From Bryobacterales bacterium (GTDB lineage: Bacteria > Acidobacteriota > Terriglobia > Bryobacterales > Bryobacteraceae), in assembly GCA_025353235.1 (NCBI GenBank), contig JANXQZ010000049.1:1-19022 (forward strand): a stretch of DNA of 19,022 nucleotides. Reading direction: 5' to 3'. Under the pieces are notes generated by a model. The model saw nothing but the letters and a program-made list of their open reading frames with translations. It had not been told where the DNA came from and ran no database searches. Position numbers and translations under genes: made by a program. How positions within the stretch are numbered: position 1 is the stretch's first letter; every line of letters begins with the position of its first letter. Below are positions 1-8,197 of the stretch, one piece after another.

Positions 1-1
1 G

Positions 2-775
2 GCGGGCATGGCTCAGCCAGCCGAGCGTGAATGGCAGCAAGCGCTTAAACTGCGCGGCGAATTTCCGGGGTTGCGCGAGAACTTGGCCAGTCTGGCGAAG
101 GTGCCGCGAGAAGTGAAGCGCGTTCCTCAAGCTCAAGCGGAGTCCGCAAGAAGCAACCCAAGCATGCCGAAGCCAGCCAATCCGGAGGAAGCGGCGTCGA
201 TGGCCTTGAAGCTGCTGGAATCGGGTCGGATCAATGACGCGGCTGCTCTGTTTACGGAAGCCAATTTTCCGAAGGAAAAACAAAGCGAGCTGGTTCGGGA
301 GGCGTTCATTGAAGTGCGCCTGCAGGCCATACTCGAGTTTGCACGCCGTAAGCGCTGCGCCGAAGCGCTGTCTGCGATTGGCTTGATCGGAGATGAGATT
401 CAGAGCGTGCCTTTCTCCATGTACGGTTTTGGCAGCGTGTTGAAATCGGCGCGAATTCAGTATGCCTTGGGAGGCGTGGAGTCCGCCTGCGAAGACGAAA
501 AGGCTGCAAGAAAGCGCTATGGCCGCATCGCGAAGACGTCCGTCTACGGGGCGCTGGCGTCTTCGAAAATCGATGCGGACGGGAAAGCCCGGCTGCATGA
601 AGCCCTGGAAAAAGTCCAGGGGCTGACTGCGGAGCGGTTGTACTGGCAGGCTTTACTCGAGCGTGAATTGGGCAACAAGTCCGAGGCGGGTGCTCATTTC
701 CAGGAGGCGCTGGGCCAAGCCGGGGGCGACGTCATGCTAAAGCACCTAGCGCAGATGGGCCTACTAGGAAAATGA
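2..775 (+). CDS. TPR-like repeat protein, C-terminal part (5' end outside window)
   Basis: The frame is open to the left edge of the window, so the ATG at 8 is probably internal and the gene partial. The visible part is about 255 residues, soluble, rich in Ala, Glu and Lys, and mostly helical. Its first stretch (AEREWQQALKLRGEFPGLRENL) and its end (WQALLERELGNKSEAGAHFQEAL) resemble tetratricopeptide helices, with small residues at TPR-like spacing. A less ordered Pro/Ser/Lys-rich linker lies near residues 38-60. No catalytic motif, signal peptide or membrane segment is visible. By analogy this is a TPR scaffold tail, perhaps of a larger enzyme or sensor, but the specific function is unknown. 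The next gene starts about 127 bp downstream on the same strand. Calling it TPR-like is moderately safe; anything more would be a guess. Confidence 0.6.
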   Translation, partial: AGMAQPAEREWQQALKLRGEFPGLRENLASLAKVPREVKRVPQAQAESARSNPSMPKPANPEEAASMALKLLESGRINDAAALFTEANFPKEKQSELVREAFIEVRLQAILEFARRKRCAEALSAIGLIGDEIQSVPFSMYGFGSVLKSARIQYALGGVESACEDEKAARKRYGRIAKTSVYGALASSKIDADGKARLHEALEKVQGLTAERLYWQALLERELGNKSEAGAHFQEALGQAGGDVMLKHLAQMGLLGK

Positions 776-851
776 ATAGCATCTCCTGCAACTGAACGGC
801 GCAAAATCTTATAACCTTTGTCGATTTATTCGCAACAAGTAGATTTTAATC

Positions 852-876
852 CGGGTTATCATATTTCTAGAACCCG
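852..876. promoter_or_regulatory. Inverted repeat upstream of the PAS histidine kinase
   Basis: CGGGTT (852-857) and AACCCG (871-876) form a perfect 6-bp inverted repeat separated by 13 AT-rich bases. It lies about 27 bp upstream of the putative kinase start. There is no U-tract after it, so an operator or a leader hairpin fits better than a terminator. A weak promoter-like pair (TTGTCG at 818-823 and TAGATT at 840-845, 16 bp apart) lies just upstream. This is visible symmetry only, with no known regulator match. Confidence 0.3.
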
Positions 877-902
877 ACAAATTAAGAAGCCTGGGGCCTC
901 AT

Positions 903-2501
903 TTGAGTTTCTTCGGCTATGGTGTAATGTTGCCAACGCATATTGAGTCAATGCGCGGTCATCTGGCCGAACTCGAAGCCAAGGACGTGCAACTCACCGA
1001 ATCCGAGCAGCAGCGCAAGCTGTACCACTACTTGGTGGAACACAGCCTCGGACTCATGTGCTCGCACGATTTGAACGGCGTCCTGCTGCTTGTAAACCCC
1101 GCGGCCGCCGAGTCGCTGGGCTACTCCGCCGGTGAAGGAGTCGGGCACAATTTGAGGGATTTTCTCGCACCCGAAGTGCAGCCCGAGTTCGACGCATACC
1201 TGGATCGGATCCGCCGCAATTCCTCAGACTCAGGGTATATGCGCCTGCGTGCTAAGAACGGGTCGGAACGCGTTTGGCTGTATCGAAACGTCAAGTACGA
1301 GGAGCAGGGCATGAGACCCGTGGTTCTCGGTCACGCTTTGGACGCGACTTACCAGATTCGAGGCGATCAGGCGCTTAAGGAAAGCAAAGAGCGGTTTCGC
1401 AAACTCTTCGAGGACGCCCCGATCGCCTATCACGAAATGGATCCGTCCGGTGTTTTGCGCCGAGTGAATCGGGCCGAAGGTGCGTTGCTCGGCTGGTCCG
1501 CTCGCGAGATGATGGGCCGCCACATCACGGATTTTGTCGTGCCGGAAGAGCGCGAGCACTGCCGTCTCGGGATGCTTCAGCGGGCAACCCAGGCCCATTC
1601 CGGACCGGGTCCGTGCGAATCTCGATTCGTCCAGAGATTGGTTCGCAAAGATGGGACGGTGCGATCGCTTGAGGTTCAGGAAAACGCGATCTTCGACGGC
1701 TCCGCTCAACTCGCCGGAAGTCGCTGGGCGCTCCTCGATATCAGCGATCGGCTCGCGTCAGAGCAGCAGATCTGCAAACTGAACGCGGACCTGGAGCAAC
1801 GAGTCGCGCAAAGAACCGATGAATTGCTTCGGTCGAATTCAGATCTGCAGCAGTTCGCTTACATCGTTTCCCACGATTTGAAGGCTCCTTTGCAGCAAGT
1901 GGGCAGCATCGTAAAACTATTGGCCGACAGGCACCAGTCCGCGCTGGAGCAAGACGCAGCGGACTGCATAGACAACGCGCTCGATGGGGTAAAGCGAATG
2001 TCGCTGCTCATTGATGACCTGCTGCAGTATTCCATGGCTTCGAATGCAGCAGCTCCGCCGGCGCAAGAGGTGGAACTGGCCAGCGTGGTGGAAGGCAGCC
2101 TTGTGAATCTGCGCATGAACCTGGAGGAAAGCCAAGGCAGCGTCACTCACGATTCGCTCCCCACCGTGCTTGCCGACCCTATTGGAATGTTGCAGGTGTT
2201 CCAGAATCTCATCGGCAACGCGCTCAAATATCGCCGCTCGGATCCTCCTCGGATCAATATCAGCGCTGAAGCGGGGGCGGATGCTTGGCTGGTGTCGGTG
2301 AAGGACAATGGCATCGGGATCGCCGCGCCTGATCAGGAGCGCATTTTCGGTGCGTTCAAGCGCTTGCATGGGAAAGAATACCCCGGCACCGGCATTGGGC
2401 TCTCGATCTGCCAGAAGATTGTGGAGCGCAATGGCGGGCGTATTTGGGTGGAGTCCGAGCCAGGCAAGGGATCGACGTTCCTCTTTACCTTGCCCCGGTG
2501 A
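903..2501 (+). CDS. PAS-PAS sensor histidine kinase (cytoplasmic)
   Basis: Two-component sensor kinase of 532 residues with no membrane segment, so it probably senses a cytoplasmic signal. Visible order: a short N-terminal coil, PAS domain 1 (about residues 40-150), PAS domain 2 (about 165-285), a connecting coiled coil ending in an ELLRSNSDLQQFAY-like lead-in, the phosphoacceptor motif SHDLKAP with His324, and a C-terminal HATPase. The HATPase has N box Asn439, G1 box DNGIG (Asp468) and a G2 box GTGIGL. This lead-in and HATPase resemble the phytochrome-like/PAS kinase class that often works with Rcp1-type single-domain response regulators, and one such regulator lies about 5 kb away (7705-8151). 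No receiver or output domain is fused. The start is uncertain: TTG at 903 gives the longest frame, but ATG at 927 or 951 is possible and none has a strong Shine-Dalgarno. The ligand is not predictable. Confidence 0.9.
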   Translation: MSFFGYGVMLPTHIESMRGHLAELEAKDVQLTESEQQRKLYHYLVEHSLGLMCSHDLNGVLLLVNPAAAESLGYSAGEGVGHNLRDFLAPEVQPEFDAYLDRIRRNSSDSGYMRLRAKNGSERVWLYRNVKYEEQGMRPVVLGHALDATYQIRGDQALKESKERFRKLFEDAPIAYHEMDPSGVLRRVNRAEGALLGWSAREMMGRHITDFVVPEEREHCRLGMLQRATQAHSGPGPCESRFVQRLVRKDGTVRSLEVQENAIFDGSAQLAGSRWALLDISDRLASEQQICKLNADLEQRVAQRTDELLRSNSDLQQFAYIVSHDLKAPLQQVGSIVKLLADRHQSALEQDAADCIDNALDGVKRMSLLIDDLLQYSMASNAAAPPAQEVELASVVEGSLVNLRMNLEESQGSVTHDSLPTVLADPIGMLQVFQNLIGNALKYRRSDPPRINISAEAGADAWLVSVKDNGIGIAAPDQERIFGAFKRLHGKEYPGTGIGLSICQKIVERNGGRIWVESEPGKGSTFLFTLPR

Positions 2502-2757
2502 GGGCCAAATCCTTTTCCGCCCCAAGATACGTCTCCGCGTTCTCGCGCTGGATGCTTTCACCGAACCTCTGGGGCCTTGGCCACAGATTGCGCTTCTGCT
2601 CCCGGAGCTGGGCACCGGCTCGAAATGGCGGAACGATCGGCGACGAGCGCATTTCCACCCGCGCAAGTAACAACTCTTCCCTGTTCTTGAAGTTGCCGTA
2701 AATCGACCGTGCGTCATTCCGGCGTGAGCGGCTACATCCTCGTAATAATTTGCGTAG
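2502..2757 (-). pseudogene. TetR/AcrR-family regulator remnant (frameshifted, N-terminus missing)
   Basis: Reading the minus strand, one frame carries EDVAAHAGMT (from 2741), the recognition-helix region of a TetR DNA-binding domain. The adjacent frame then continues as SIYGNFKNREELLLA and IVPPF.AGAQLREQ. These join into a normal TetR sequence only if about one base is restored near 2703-2710. The first helix of the DNA-binding domain (about 25-30 residues) is not recognisable, and the ligand-binding part is short and ends near or inside the 3' end of the histidine kinase gene. I call it a decayed repressor. In the intact arrangement it would have been divergent from the dehydrogenase at 2778 and probably controlled it. 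A sequencing error could explain the frameshift but not the missing N-terminus. Confidence 0.65.
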
Positions 2758-2777
2758 ATGTATATTACAGTACGGTT

Positions 2778-3593
2778 ATGCCGAAAACCGTCGTAATCAC
2801 GGGTTGCGCGTCAGGAATCGGTCGCGAGACGGCACAACTATTCTTAGCTCGAGGCTGGAATGTAGCGGCCACTGCCCGCAATCCGGCTATGCTTGCCGAT
2901 TTGCCCCAGACGGAGAATACGGCTGCTTTTCAGCTTGACGTCACAGATGAGACTAGCATTGCGGGAGCGGTCAGCGCCACCATCGAACGCTTCGGCGCCA
3001 TCGACGTACTAGTAAATAATGCAGGCTACGGTCTTTTCGGCCCCCTGGAAGGATCGAACGCGGGGCAGTTGGAAAATCAGTTTCGGACCAACGTCTTTGG
3101 TGCTACGGCCGTGATTCGCCACGTGCTGCCCGGCATGCGGGAACGACGCGGCGGGACCATTATCAACGTGTCTTCGATCGGCTGAAGAACCGCGTCTCCG
3201 TTCGCCTCGTGTTATCACGCTACTAAGTTCGCCATGGAGGGCCTTTCGGAGTCGCTCCGCTATGAATTGTCATTGCATAATATTTTGGTGAAGCTGGTAG
3301 AACCTGGCCACTTTAAGACAGGCTTTATTAGATCGATTGGGATGCTTAACCATCCTGCTTACGAAACGCAGTTCGCAAACTACATGAGATGGGTGCTCAA
3401 CGAGGACGATGCAGCTCCTGGACCCAAACCGGTAGCTAAGGTCATTTTTCAAGCGGCGAACGATGCATCGCCTCGCCTTCGCTACATGGTGAATGGCCGG
3501 ATGATCTTGGCACTGAGCAGAATTGTGCCGGATGCCATCTGGCGCTCACTGCTAGGCGGCGGAATGACGCGCCAACCTAAGCGCAGCAAGTGA
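2778..3593 (+). pseudogene. Short-chain dehydrogenase/reductase interrupted by an in-frame TGA
   Basis: A 271-codon frame beginning MPKTVVITG encodes a classical SDR: cofactor motif TGCASGIG near the N-terminus, NNAG, the catalytic-Ser strand (NVSSIG), and a C-terminal half that ends with a basic tail. One TGA at 3183-3185 interrupts it where relatives usually have a second Gly (VSSIGG). Downstream codons remain in the same frame. The catalytic YHATK (Tyr codon at 3213) lies after the stop but before the next Met (3234), so neither half alone could be active. The other SDR sequence features are intact, suggesting a recent single-base change. The divergent TetR neighbour is also broken. The alternatives are a sequencing error or stop readthrough. 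The substrate cannot be inferred. Confidence 0.8.
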
Positions 3594-3601
3594 GTGGCCG
3601 G

Positions 3602-4786
3602 TTACGCCTTTTCGAATAGTCCGGCCGCTCCCTGCCCGCCTCCAATGCACATCGTGACCACCCCCAGCTTCGCGTTTCTCCGGGCCATTTCATTGGCGAT
3701 CGTGCCAGTCATGCGAGAGCCAGTCATTCCAAAAGGATGGCCAATGGAGATGGAGCCTCCATTCACATTGAGTATGTCGTTGCTGATCCCGAGCCGGTCA
3801 CGGCAGTAGATTACCTGCACGGCGAAAGCTTCGTTTAATTCCCATAGATCGATATCTTCCACCTTTAGTCCGTGCCGCTTCAAGAGTTTTGGAATCGCGA
3901 AGACCGGTCCGATTCCCATTTCATCCGGCTCGCATCCAGAGACTGCAAAACCGCGATAGATGAGTTTGTAGGGAATGCCGAGTTCGTTGGCGCGCTCGCG
4001 CGACATCAGAAGAGTGGCGGAAGCACCGTCGGATAACTGAGACGCATTGCCCGCTGTTACGCTGCCATGCCCGCTGTCCGGATCGAAGTAGGGTTTAAGC
4101 GACTGCAAACCCTCCAGAGTGGAATCGGGCCTGTTGCACTCATCGGTCGCGGCACAGACCTCCTCCATGCCAATTGCCTGCCCCGTCTTTTTATCAAGGA
4201 GGGCTCGGGTGACTTTCATCGGAGCGATCTCGCCTGCAAAGAAGCCTTCCCGCTGAGCGCGCGCGGTGCGCTGCTGGCTCAGCAGCGAATACTCGTCCTG
4301 AGCCTCGCGGGTGATCCCGTAACGTTTGGCAACCACTTCTGCCGTCGCGCCCATCACCATGTAGATACCGGGCTTGCGTTCCTGCAACACCGGATGCGGG
4401 TTAGTGTCGCGCGGAGTCATCGAGATGCTCTCTACTCCGCCTCCGATCGCGGCGTCAGCGCCTTCATTGACAATTTGATGAGCCGCCATCGCGATGGCCT
4501 GCAGCCCCGAGGAGCAGAATCGATTCACCGTTGTGCCCGCAACGCTGATGGGCAACCCGGCCAGCACCGCCGACACGCGGGCGATGTTGGAGCCTTGCGG
4601 CCCATGCGGCATAGCGCAGCCGAGAATCACATCCTCGATCTCTTCAGGCGCGAGTCCCGGGGTCTTTCGGAGAACGTCTTGAATACAGTGAGCGGCTAAG
4701 TCCTCAGGCCGCGTAATGTTGAACGATCCGCGATGCGACTTGGCGAGAGCGGTTCGCGAACTGGCCACTACTACTGCTTCTCTCAC
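3602..4786 (-). CDS. fadA: Thiolase (acetyl-CoA C-acyltransferase)
   Basis: Degradative-type thiolase of 394 residues, the usual family length. It cleaves 3-ketoacyl-CoA with CoA to give acetyl-CoA and a shortened acyl-CoA, the last step of a beta-oxidation cycle. All active-site elements are visible: nucleophile Cys91 in NRFCSSG, NEAF, His350 in GHPFGMTG, and Cys380 in [10 protein letters not shown]. The start is GTG at 4786, overlapping the stop of the upstream fadB-like gene in a GTGA tetranucleotide, so the two are translationally coupled and probably act as one complex. It converges with the broken SDR, leaving only 8 bp between their ends. An acetoacetyl-CoA thiolase role is a less likely alternative, given the fadB partner. 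Confidence 0.95.
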   Translation of the reverse strand: MREAVVVASSRTALAKSHRGSFNITRPEDLAAHCIQDVLRKTPGLAPEEIEDVILGCAMPHGPQGSNIARVSAVLAGLPISVAGTTVNRFCSSGLQAIAMAAHQIVNEGADAAIGGGVESISMTPRDTNPHPVLQERKPGIYMVMGATAEVVAKRYGITREAQDEYSLLSQQRTARAQREGFFAGEIAPMKVTRALLDKKTGQAIGMEEVCAATDECNRPDSTLEGLQSLKPYFDPDSGHGSVTAGNASQLSDGASATLLMSRERANELGIPYKLIYRGFAVSGCEPDEMGIGPVFAIPKLLKRHGLKVEDIDLWELNEAFAVQVIYCRDRLGISNDILNVNGGSISIGHPFGMTGSRMTGTIANEMARRNAKLGVVTMCIGGGQGAAGLFEKA

Positions 4787-6930
4787 GCCTTTGCTCCGGT
4801 TGATGCAACTTTCAATGGCTGAGCAGGCAGGTCGGAGAAGGTCTTCCCCTCCTCGGCGAGTTGTTTGAGGAGCGGAGCCGGAGTCCAGAGCGCGCCGTGC
4901 TGCTGCTCAAACTCGCGGACCCGTTCGTACACTTTCTTGAGACCGACAAGATCGGCATACTTCATGGGTCCGCCTCGGTGTGCGGGGAATCCGTAGCCGT
5001 TTAGATAGGTGATGTCGAGATCCACTGAGCGCATGGCGAAACCGTCTTCGAGAATGCGCGCACCTTCGTTGACTAGGGCGTAAATGCAACGGTCGACAAT
5101 TTCTTCGTTGCCGATCGCGCGCTGGGCTATGCCAGTCTCTTTGCGGCAGGCTTCAATCACTTCCTGTGCCTGCGGGTTGTGCAGGGGCTTGCGATTCGCA
5201 TCATACAAATACCAGCCGGCACCGGTCTTTTGGCCGTAGTGGCCCAGTTCGCAAAGGCGATCCTCAATCAGCGGTTGACGCACGCTGCTGTCGCCAATCT
5301 CCTTGTACTCTTTGCGAATCCGCCAGCCGACATCCAAGCCCGCGAGATCGCCCGTAGCCAGAGGTCCCATGGCCATTCCGAAATCGTAGAGCGCTTTATC
5401 GACGGCTTCCACGCTGGCTCCCTCTTCCACCAGGAATTGCGCCTCGCGCCGATAAGGTCCGAACATGCGATTGCCGACGAATCCGCGGCAGTTGCCCACC
5501 AGAACTCCCACCTTGCCGAGTTTTTTTGAAAGTGCCATGCAGGTGGCAATCACCTCTTTCGAGCTCGCGGCGCCCCGCACAATTTCCAGCAGCCGCATCA
5601 CATTTGCAGGGCTGAAGAAGTGCGTCCCGATCACCATCTCCGGCCGAGTTGTGGCAGAGGCAATCTCGTCAACATTCAGCGTGGAGGTGTTGGACGCGAG
5701 AATCGCGCCGGGCTTGCAGATCTTATCGAGGGTGCCAAAAATTTCCTTCTTCAGCGCCATGCCTTCGAACACGGCTTCGATCACCATGTCTGCTTCGGCG
5801 AAACCGTCGTACGACAAGGTGGGCTGAATGAGAGCCATGCGCTTGTCCATCACATCTTGAGTAAAGCGGCCTTTGGCGACCGAGTTTGCATAATTCTTGC
5901 GAATGGTGGCGAGGCCGCGATCAAGCGCCGCTTGCTCCGTCTCCTTCAGAAGCACTGGAATGCCTGCGTTGGCGAGAACCATCGCGATGCCGCCGCCCAT
6001 GGTTCCAGCGCCGATCACGGCAGCTTTGTTTACTGGGATCAGCGGCGTGTCCTTGGGAACGTCCGGGACTTTGACCACTTCGCGCTCGCCGAAAAATACA
6101 TGGATCAGCGCCTTGGACTGATCGGAAAATAGGCAATCTTGGAACAGTTCCGACTCGCGAGCTACACCGGCATCGAAGGGTAGCTTGGTAGCCGCCTCCA
6201 CTGCGCTGATGGCAGCTTGAGCGGCGATCAAGTTGCGTTGCCGCTTGCGAGCCGTGTCGCGGGCAGCAGCGAAGATGGGAGCGTTGGCGGATTCATCGCC
6301 CAGTTTGTCCGTGAGGTCGCGTACCTTGCGCGGCGCGGTTCCGGCTTTGGTTTGGGCGAATGCGATTGCACCGGTTAATAGATCGCCTTCGACAATCTGG
6401 TCGATGATGCCGTATTTCAATGCCTCTGGAGCGCTAATGGGATCGCCCTGCACACACATCTCAAGCGCCTTCGCGACCCCGGCAAGACGGGGAAGCCGCT
6501 GAGTGCCAGCCGCACCGGGGATAATACCCAGCTTCACTTCAGGCTGGCCCACTTGGGCCGAAGCCACGGCCACGCGGTAATGGCAACCCATAGCAGTCTC
6601 GAGCCCGCCGCCTAATGCGCTTCCGTGAATGGCAGCGACCACCGGTTTGGTGCAGTTCTCGATCCGATTCAGAATCCCATTTAGGCCCGGTCCGCGCTTG
6701 CGATCCCCGCCTGAGGTGATCTTGCCGAATTCTTTAATATCGGCGCCCGCGATAAACGTACGTCCACCGCCGATCAGTACGATTGCTTTTACCGAATCGT
6801 CTTTCTCGAAGGCATCGAGTCCGGCAGCAATGCCCTCCGGCACGCCGGGGCTTAATGCGTTTACGGGAGGATTGTTCACGGTGAGAATCCCAATCTCGCC
6901 TTGTTTGCTCGTTAGAACCAATTCGCTCAT
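4783..6930 (-). CDS. fadB: FadB/FadJ-like enoyl-CoA hydratase / 3-hydroxyacyl-CoA dehydrogenase
   Basis: Multifunctional beta-oxidation protein of 715 residues, close to E. coli FadB in length. The N-terminal crotonase domain (about 1-190) has the oxyanion-hole stretch GGRTFIAGADIKEF and both hydratase glutamates: Glu111 in GGGLE and Glu131 in GQPEVKLG. The NAD-binding dehydrogenase domain (about 300-480) has GAGTMGGG from Gly307, SNTSTL, and the catalytic His437 in GTHFFSP. C-terminal dehydrogenase helical domains follow, including GNRMF. It would hydrate enoyl-CoA and oxidise 3-hydroxyacyl-CoA, handing 3-ketoacyl-CoA to the coupled thiolase downstream. The ATG at 6930 lies 20 bp from the start of a divergent reductase gene. 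No Shine-Dalgarno is visible, and a TAGAAT hexamer sits 9 bp upstream, so the transcript may be leaderless. Confidence 0.96.
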   Translation of the reverse strand: MSELVLTSKQGEIGILTVNNPPVNALSPGVPEGIAAGLDAFEKDDSVKAIVLIGGGRTFIAGADIKEFGKITSGGDRKRGPGLNGILNRIENCTKPVVAAIHGSALGGGLETAMGCHYRVAVASAQVGQPEVKLGIIPGAAGTQRLPRLAGVAKALEMCVQGDPISAPEALKYGIIDQIVEGDLLTGAIAFAQTKAGTAPRKVRDLTDKLGDESANAPIFAAARDTARKRQRNLIAAQAAISAVEAATKLPFDAGVARESELFQDCLFSDQSKALIHVFFGEREVVKVPDVPKDTPLIPVNKAAVIGAGTMGGGIAMVLANAGIPVLLKETEQAALDRGLATIRKNYANSVAKGRFTQDVMDKRMALIQPTLSYDGFAEADMVIEAVFEGMALKKEIFGTLDKICKPGAILASNTSTLNVDEIASATTRPEMVIGTHFFSPANVMRLLEIVRGAASSKEVIATCMALSKKLGKVGVLVGNCRGFVGNRMFGPYRREAQFLVEEGASVEAVDKALYDFGMAMGPLATGDLAGLDVGWRIRKEYKEIGDSSVRQPLIEDRLCELGHYGQKTGAGWYLYDANRKPLHNPQAQEVIEACRKETGIAQRAIGNEEIVDRCIYALVNEGARILEDGFAMRSVDLDITYLNGYGFPAHRGGPMKYADLVGLKKVYERVREFEQQHGALWTPAPLLKQLAEEGKTFSDLPAQPLKVASTGAKA

Positions 6931-6950
6931 GAGACTATGATTCTACTGCG
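6931..6950. promoter_or_regulatory. Overlapping divergent -10 elements in a 20-bp intergenic gap
   Basis: The start codons of the fadB-like gene (minus) and the FabG-like gene (plus) are separated by only 20 bp. TATGAT (6936-6941) is 9 bp upstream of the plus-strand ATG. The minus-strand hexamer TAGAAT (6945-6940) is 9 bp upstream of the minus-strand ATG. The two share two bases. At normal -10 to +1 spacing both transcripts would begin at or within a few bases of the start codon, and there is no room for a Shine-Dalgarno. The -35 regions would lie inside the opposite genes and match consensus poorly. Confidence 0.45.
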
Positions 6951-7700
6951 ATGAAACCACCAGACGCAAAATGCGTGGCTCTGATCACGGGTGCGAGTCG
7001 CGGAATCGGCCGCGCGGTCGCTATCGAATTGTCGAAGACGCACCAGGTTATCGGAACCTATCGAGGTCGGCGGGATGCGGCTGAATCGCTGGCGGCTGAG
7101 ACGGGCGCAGACATGGTGCAGAGCGATATTTCGTCGTCAGCGGATCGAGCGGCCTTGTCAGCTTACGTCAGGTCGACATACGGGCACGTTGATCTCTTAG
7201 TGAACAACGCTGGCATGGCACCGCGCGAACGGCGCGACGTGATGGATGCTACTGAGGACAGCTTTGACGAGTTAATCTCCACCAACCTGAAGGGTCCGCA
7301 TTTTCTGACGCAGTTGGTGGCGCGCGGGATGGCGGAGCGGCAAAGCGGGCGTATCGTGTTCGTGACTTCCATCTCCAGCTACACGGCTTCCGTGAATCGG
7401 GCGGATTATTGCATGTCGAAGGCGGGTCTAAGCATGAGCGTGGCGTTGTATGCGGCCCGCTTGGCCGCGCACGGGATCGGCGTTTTCGAGATCCGGCCAG
7501 GGATTGTTCGCACGGATATGATCTCGGCGGTGGAGCAAGCGTATGAGGATCGGATTCGCGCCGGATTGCTGCCTCAGCGGCGAATGGGGGAACCGGTGGA
7601 TGTTGCGATGGCCGTACGAGCAATCGCGGAAGGACGGCTAGATTACTCCACCGGGCAAGTAATTAACGTAGATGGCGGATTTCACTTGCGGACTTTGTGA
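6951..7700 (+). CDS. 3-ketoacyl-ACP reductase-like SDR (FabG paralogue)
   Basis: Classical SDR of 249 residues. The NADPH-binding motif TGASRGIG spans residues 13-20, followed by NNAG; catalytic Ser140 lies in VTSIS, and Tyr153/Lys157 in YCMSK. The C-terminal YSTGQVINVDGG is typical of FabG-like reductases. The overall pattern, including NNAGMAPRERRD and YCMSKAGLSMS, matches the subgroup usually annotated as provisional 3-ketoacyl-ACP reductase rather than the housekeeping FabG of the fab cluster. Its divergent position against fadB/fadA suggests an acyl-chain or hydroxyacyl substrate, but that is inference. The ATG lies 9 bp after a TATGAT hexamer with no ribosome-binding site, which suggests leaderless translation. 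Its end is 4 bp from the converging response regulator gene. Confidence 0.9.
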   Translation: MKPPDAKCVALITGASRGIGRAVAIELSKTHQVIGTYRGRRDAAESLAAETGADMVQSDISSSADRAALSAYVRSTYGHVDLLVNNAGMAPRERRDVMDATEDSFDELISTNLKGPHFLTQLVARGMAERQSGRIVFVTSISSYTASVNRADYCMSKAGLSMSVALYAARLAAHGIGVFEIRPGIVRTDMISAVEQAYEDRIRAGLLPQRRMGEPVDVAMAVRAIAEGRLDYSTGQVINVDGGFHLRTL

Positions 7701-7704
7701 CCGC

Positions 7705-8151
7705 TTAACCCGCCGCCGGAGCCCAACGGGTCCGATTCGGAAGAGATACTACACGTAGCCAGAATTCCTGAATTCCCTTGGCCACCGACAGGTAATCCTC
7801 AAAGGCCAGCGGCTTGGGAATGTAACAGTTGGCATAGTTGTTGTAACTGGCTACGATGTCTTTGGGATCGCGCGAGGAACTGAGCACCACTATCGGGATT
7901 CTCCGCAGATGCACATCCATCTTCAATTCCAAGAGCACTTGGTGGCCGTCCATCTTCGGCAGGTTGAGGTCGAGGATAATCATATCGGGAAGCTCCAGCG
8001 CCTCAGGCAGGTGCGTCAGCCTGGCCAGTGCCGCTTCTCCATCCTCGGCTACTTCGATGTCCGCCTCGATCCGGACTTCTTTAAACGCTTCCCGGATCAG
8101 GCGTACGTCGCCTGGATTGTCTTCGACCAGCAGAATCGATAGGGCCCTCAT
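7705..8151 (-). CDS. Single-domain response regulator, Rcp1 type
   Basis: Stand-alone receiver domain of 148 residues with no DNA-binding or enzymatic output. It shows the acidic pair Glu10-Asp11 (LLVEDNPGD), phosphoacceptor Asp61 in LDLNLPKMDG, the conserved Ser stretch VLSSS, and the Lys in YIPKPL. The spacing, the PGD after the acidic pair and the FEDYLSVA tail are typical of Rcp1-like regulators, which accept phosphate from phytochrome-class or PAS histidine kinases and signal through protein contact. It lies 46 bp downstream of the NfrB-like glycosyltransferase on the same strand, so co-transcription is likely. It may therefore link a kinase, perhaps the one at 903-2501, to polysaccharide production; this last step is inference. 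Its end converges with the FabG-like gene with 4 bp between. Confidence 0.92.
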   Translation of the reverse strand: MRALSILLVEDNPGDVRLIREAFKEVRIEADIEVAEDGEAALARLTHLPEALELPDMIILDLNLPKMDGHQVLLELKMDVHLRRIPIVVLSSSRDPKDIVASYNNYANCYIPKPLAFEDYLSVAKGIQEFWLRVVSLPNRTRWAPAAG

Positions 8152-8197
8152 CGTTGCTTACTAACAGTAGTGTAACGCCGCGAGCGGCCCAACTTAC

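Noticed and set aside
1917..2717. Long minus-strand open frame (266 codons) over the end of the histidine kinase
   Set aside because: It lies opposite clear kinase motifs and has no family-like sequence. Only the short EDVAAHAGMT segment at its start is meaningful, as part of the TetR remnant.
2755..2777. Possible TetR operator before the SDR (TGTA-TAT-TACA, and GTA...TAC around it)
   Set aside because: The symmetric arms are only four bases and the region overlaps the degraded TetR coding sequence. There is too little symmetry to call a site.
3183..3185. TGA read as glycine (alternative genetic code), because it stands where related proteins have Gly
   Set aside because: Many intact genes in the window end at TGA at their expected length (kinase, parD, fadB, amidohydrolase, purE), so TGA is a normal stop here. 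A point mutation or sequencing error is simpler.
8175..8190. GCCGC-GA-GCGGC palindrome between the glycosyltransferase and the response regulator
   Set aside because: The two-base loop is too tight for a normal hairpin and there is no T run. It is likely chance in GC-rich DNA.
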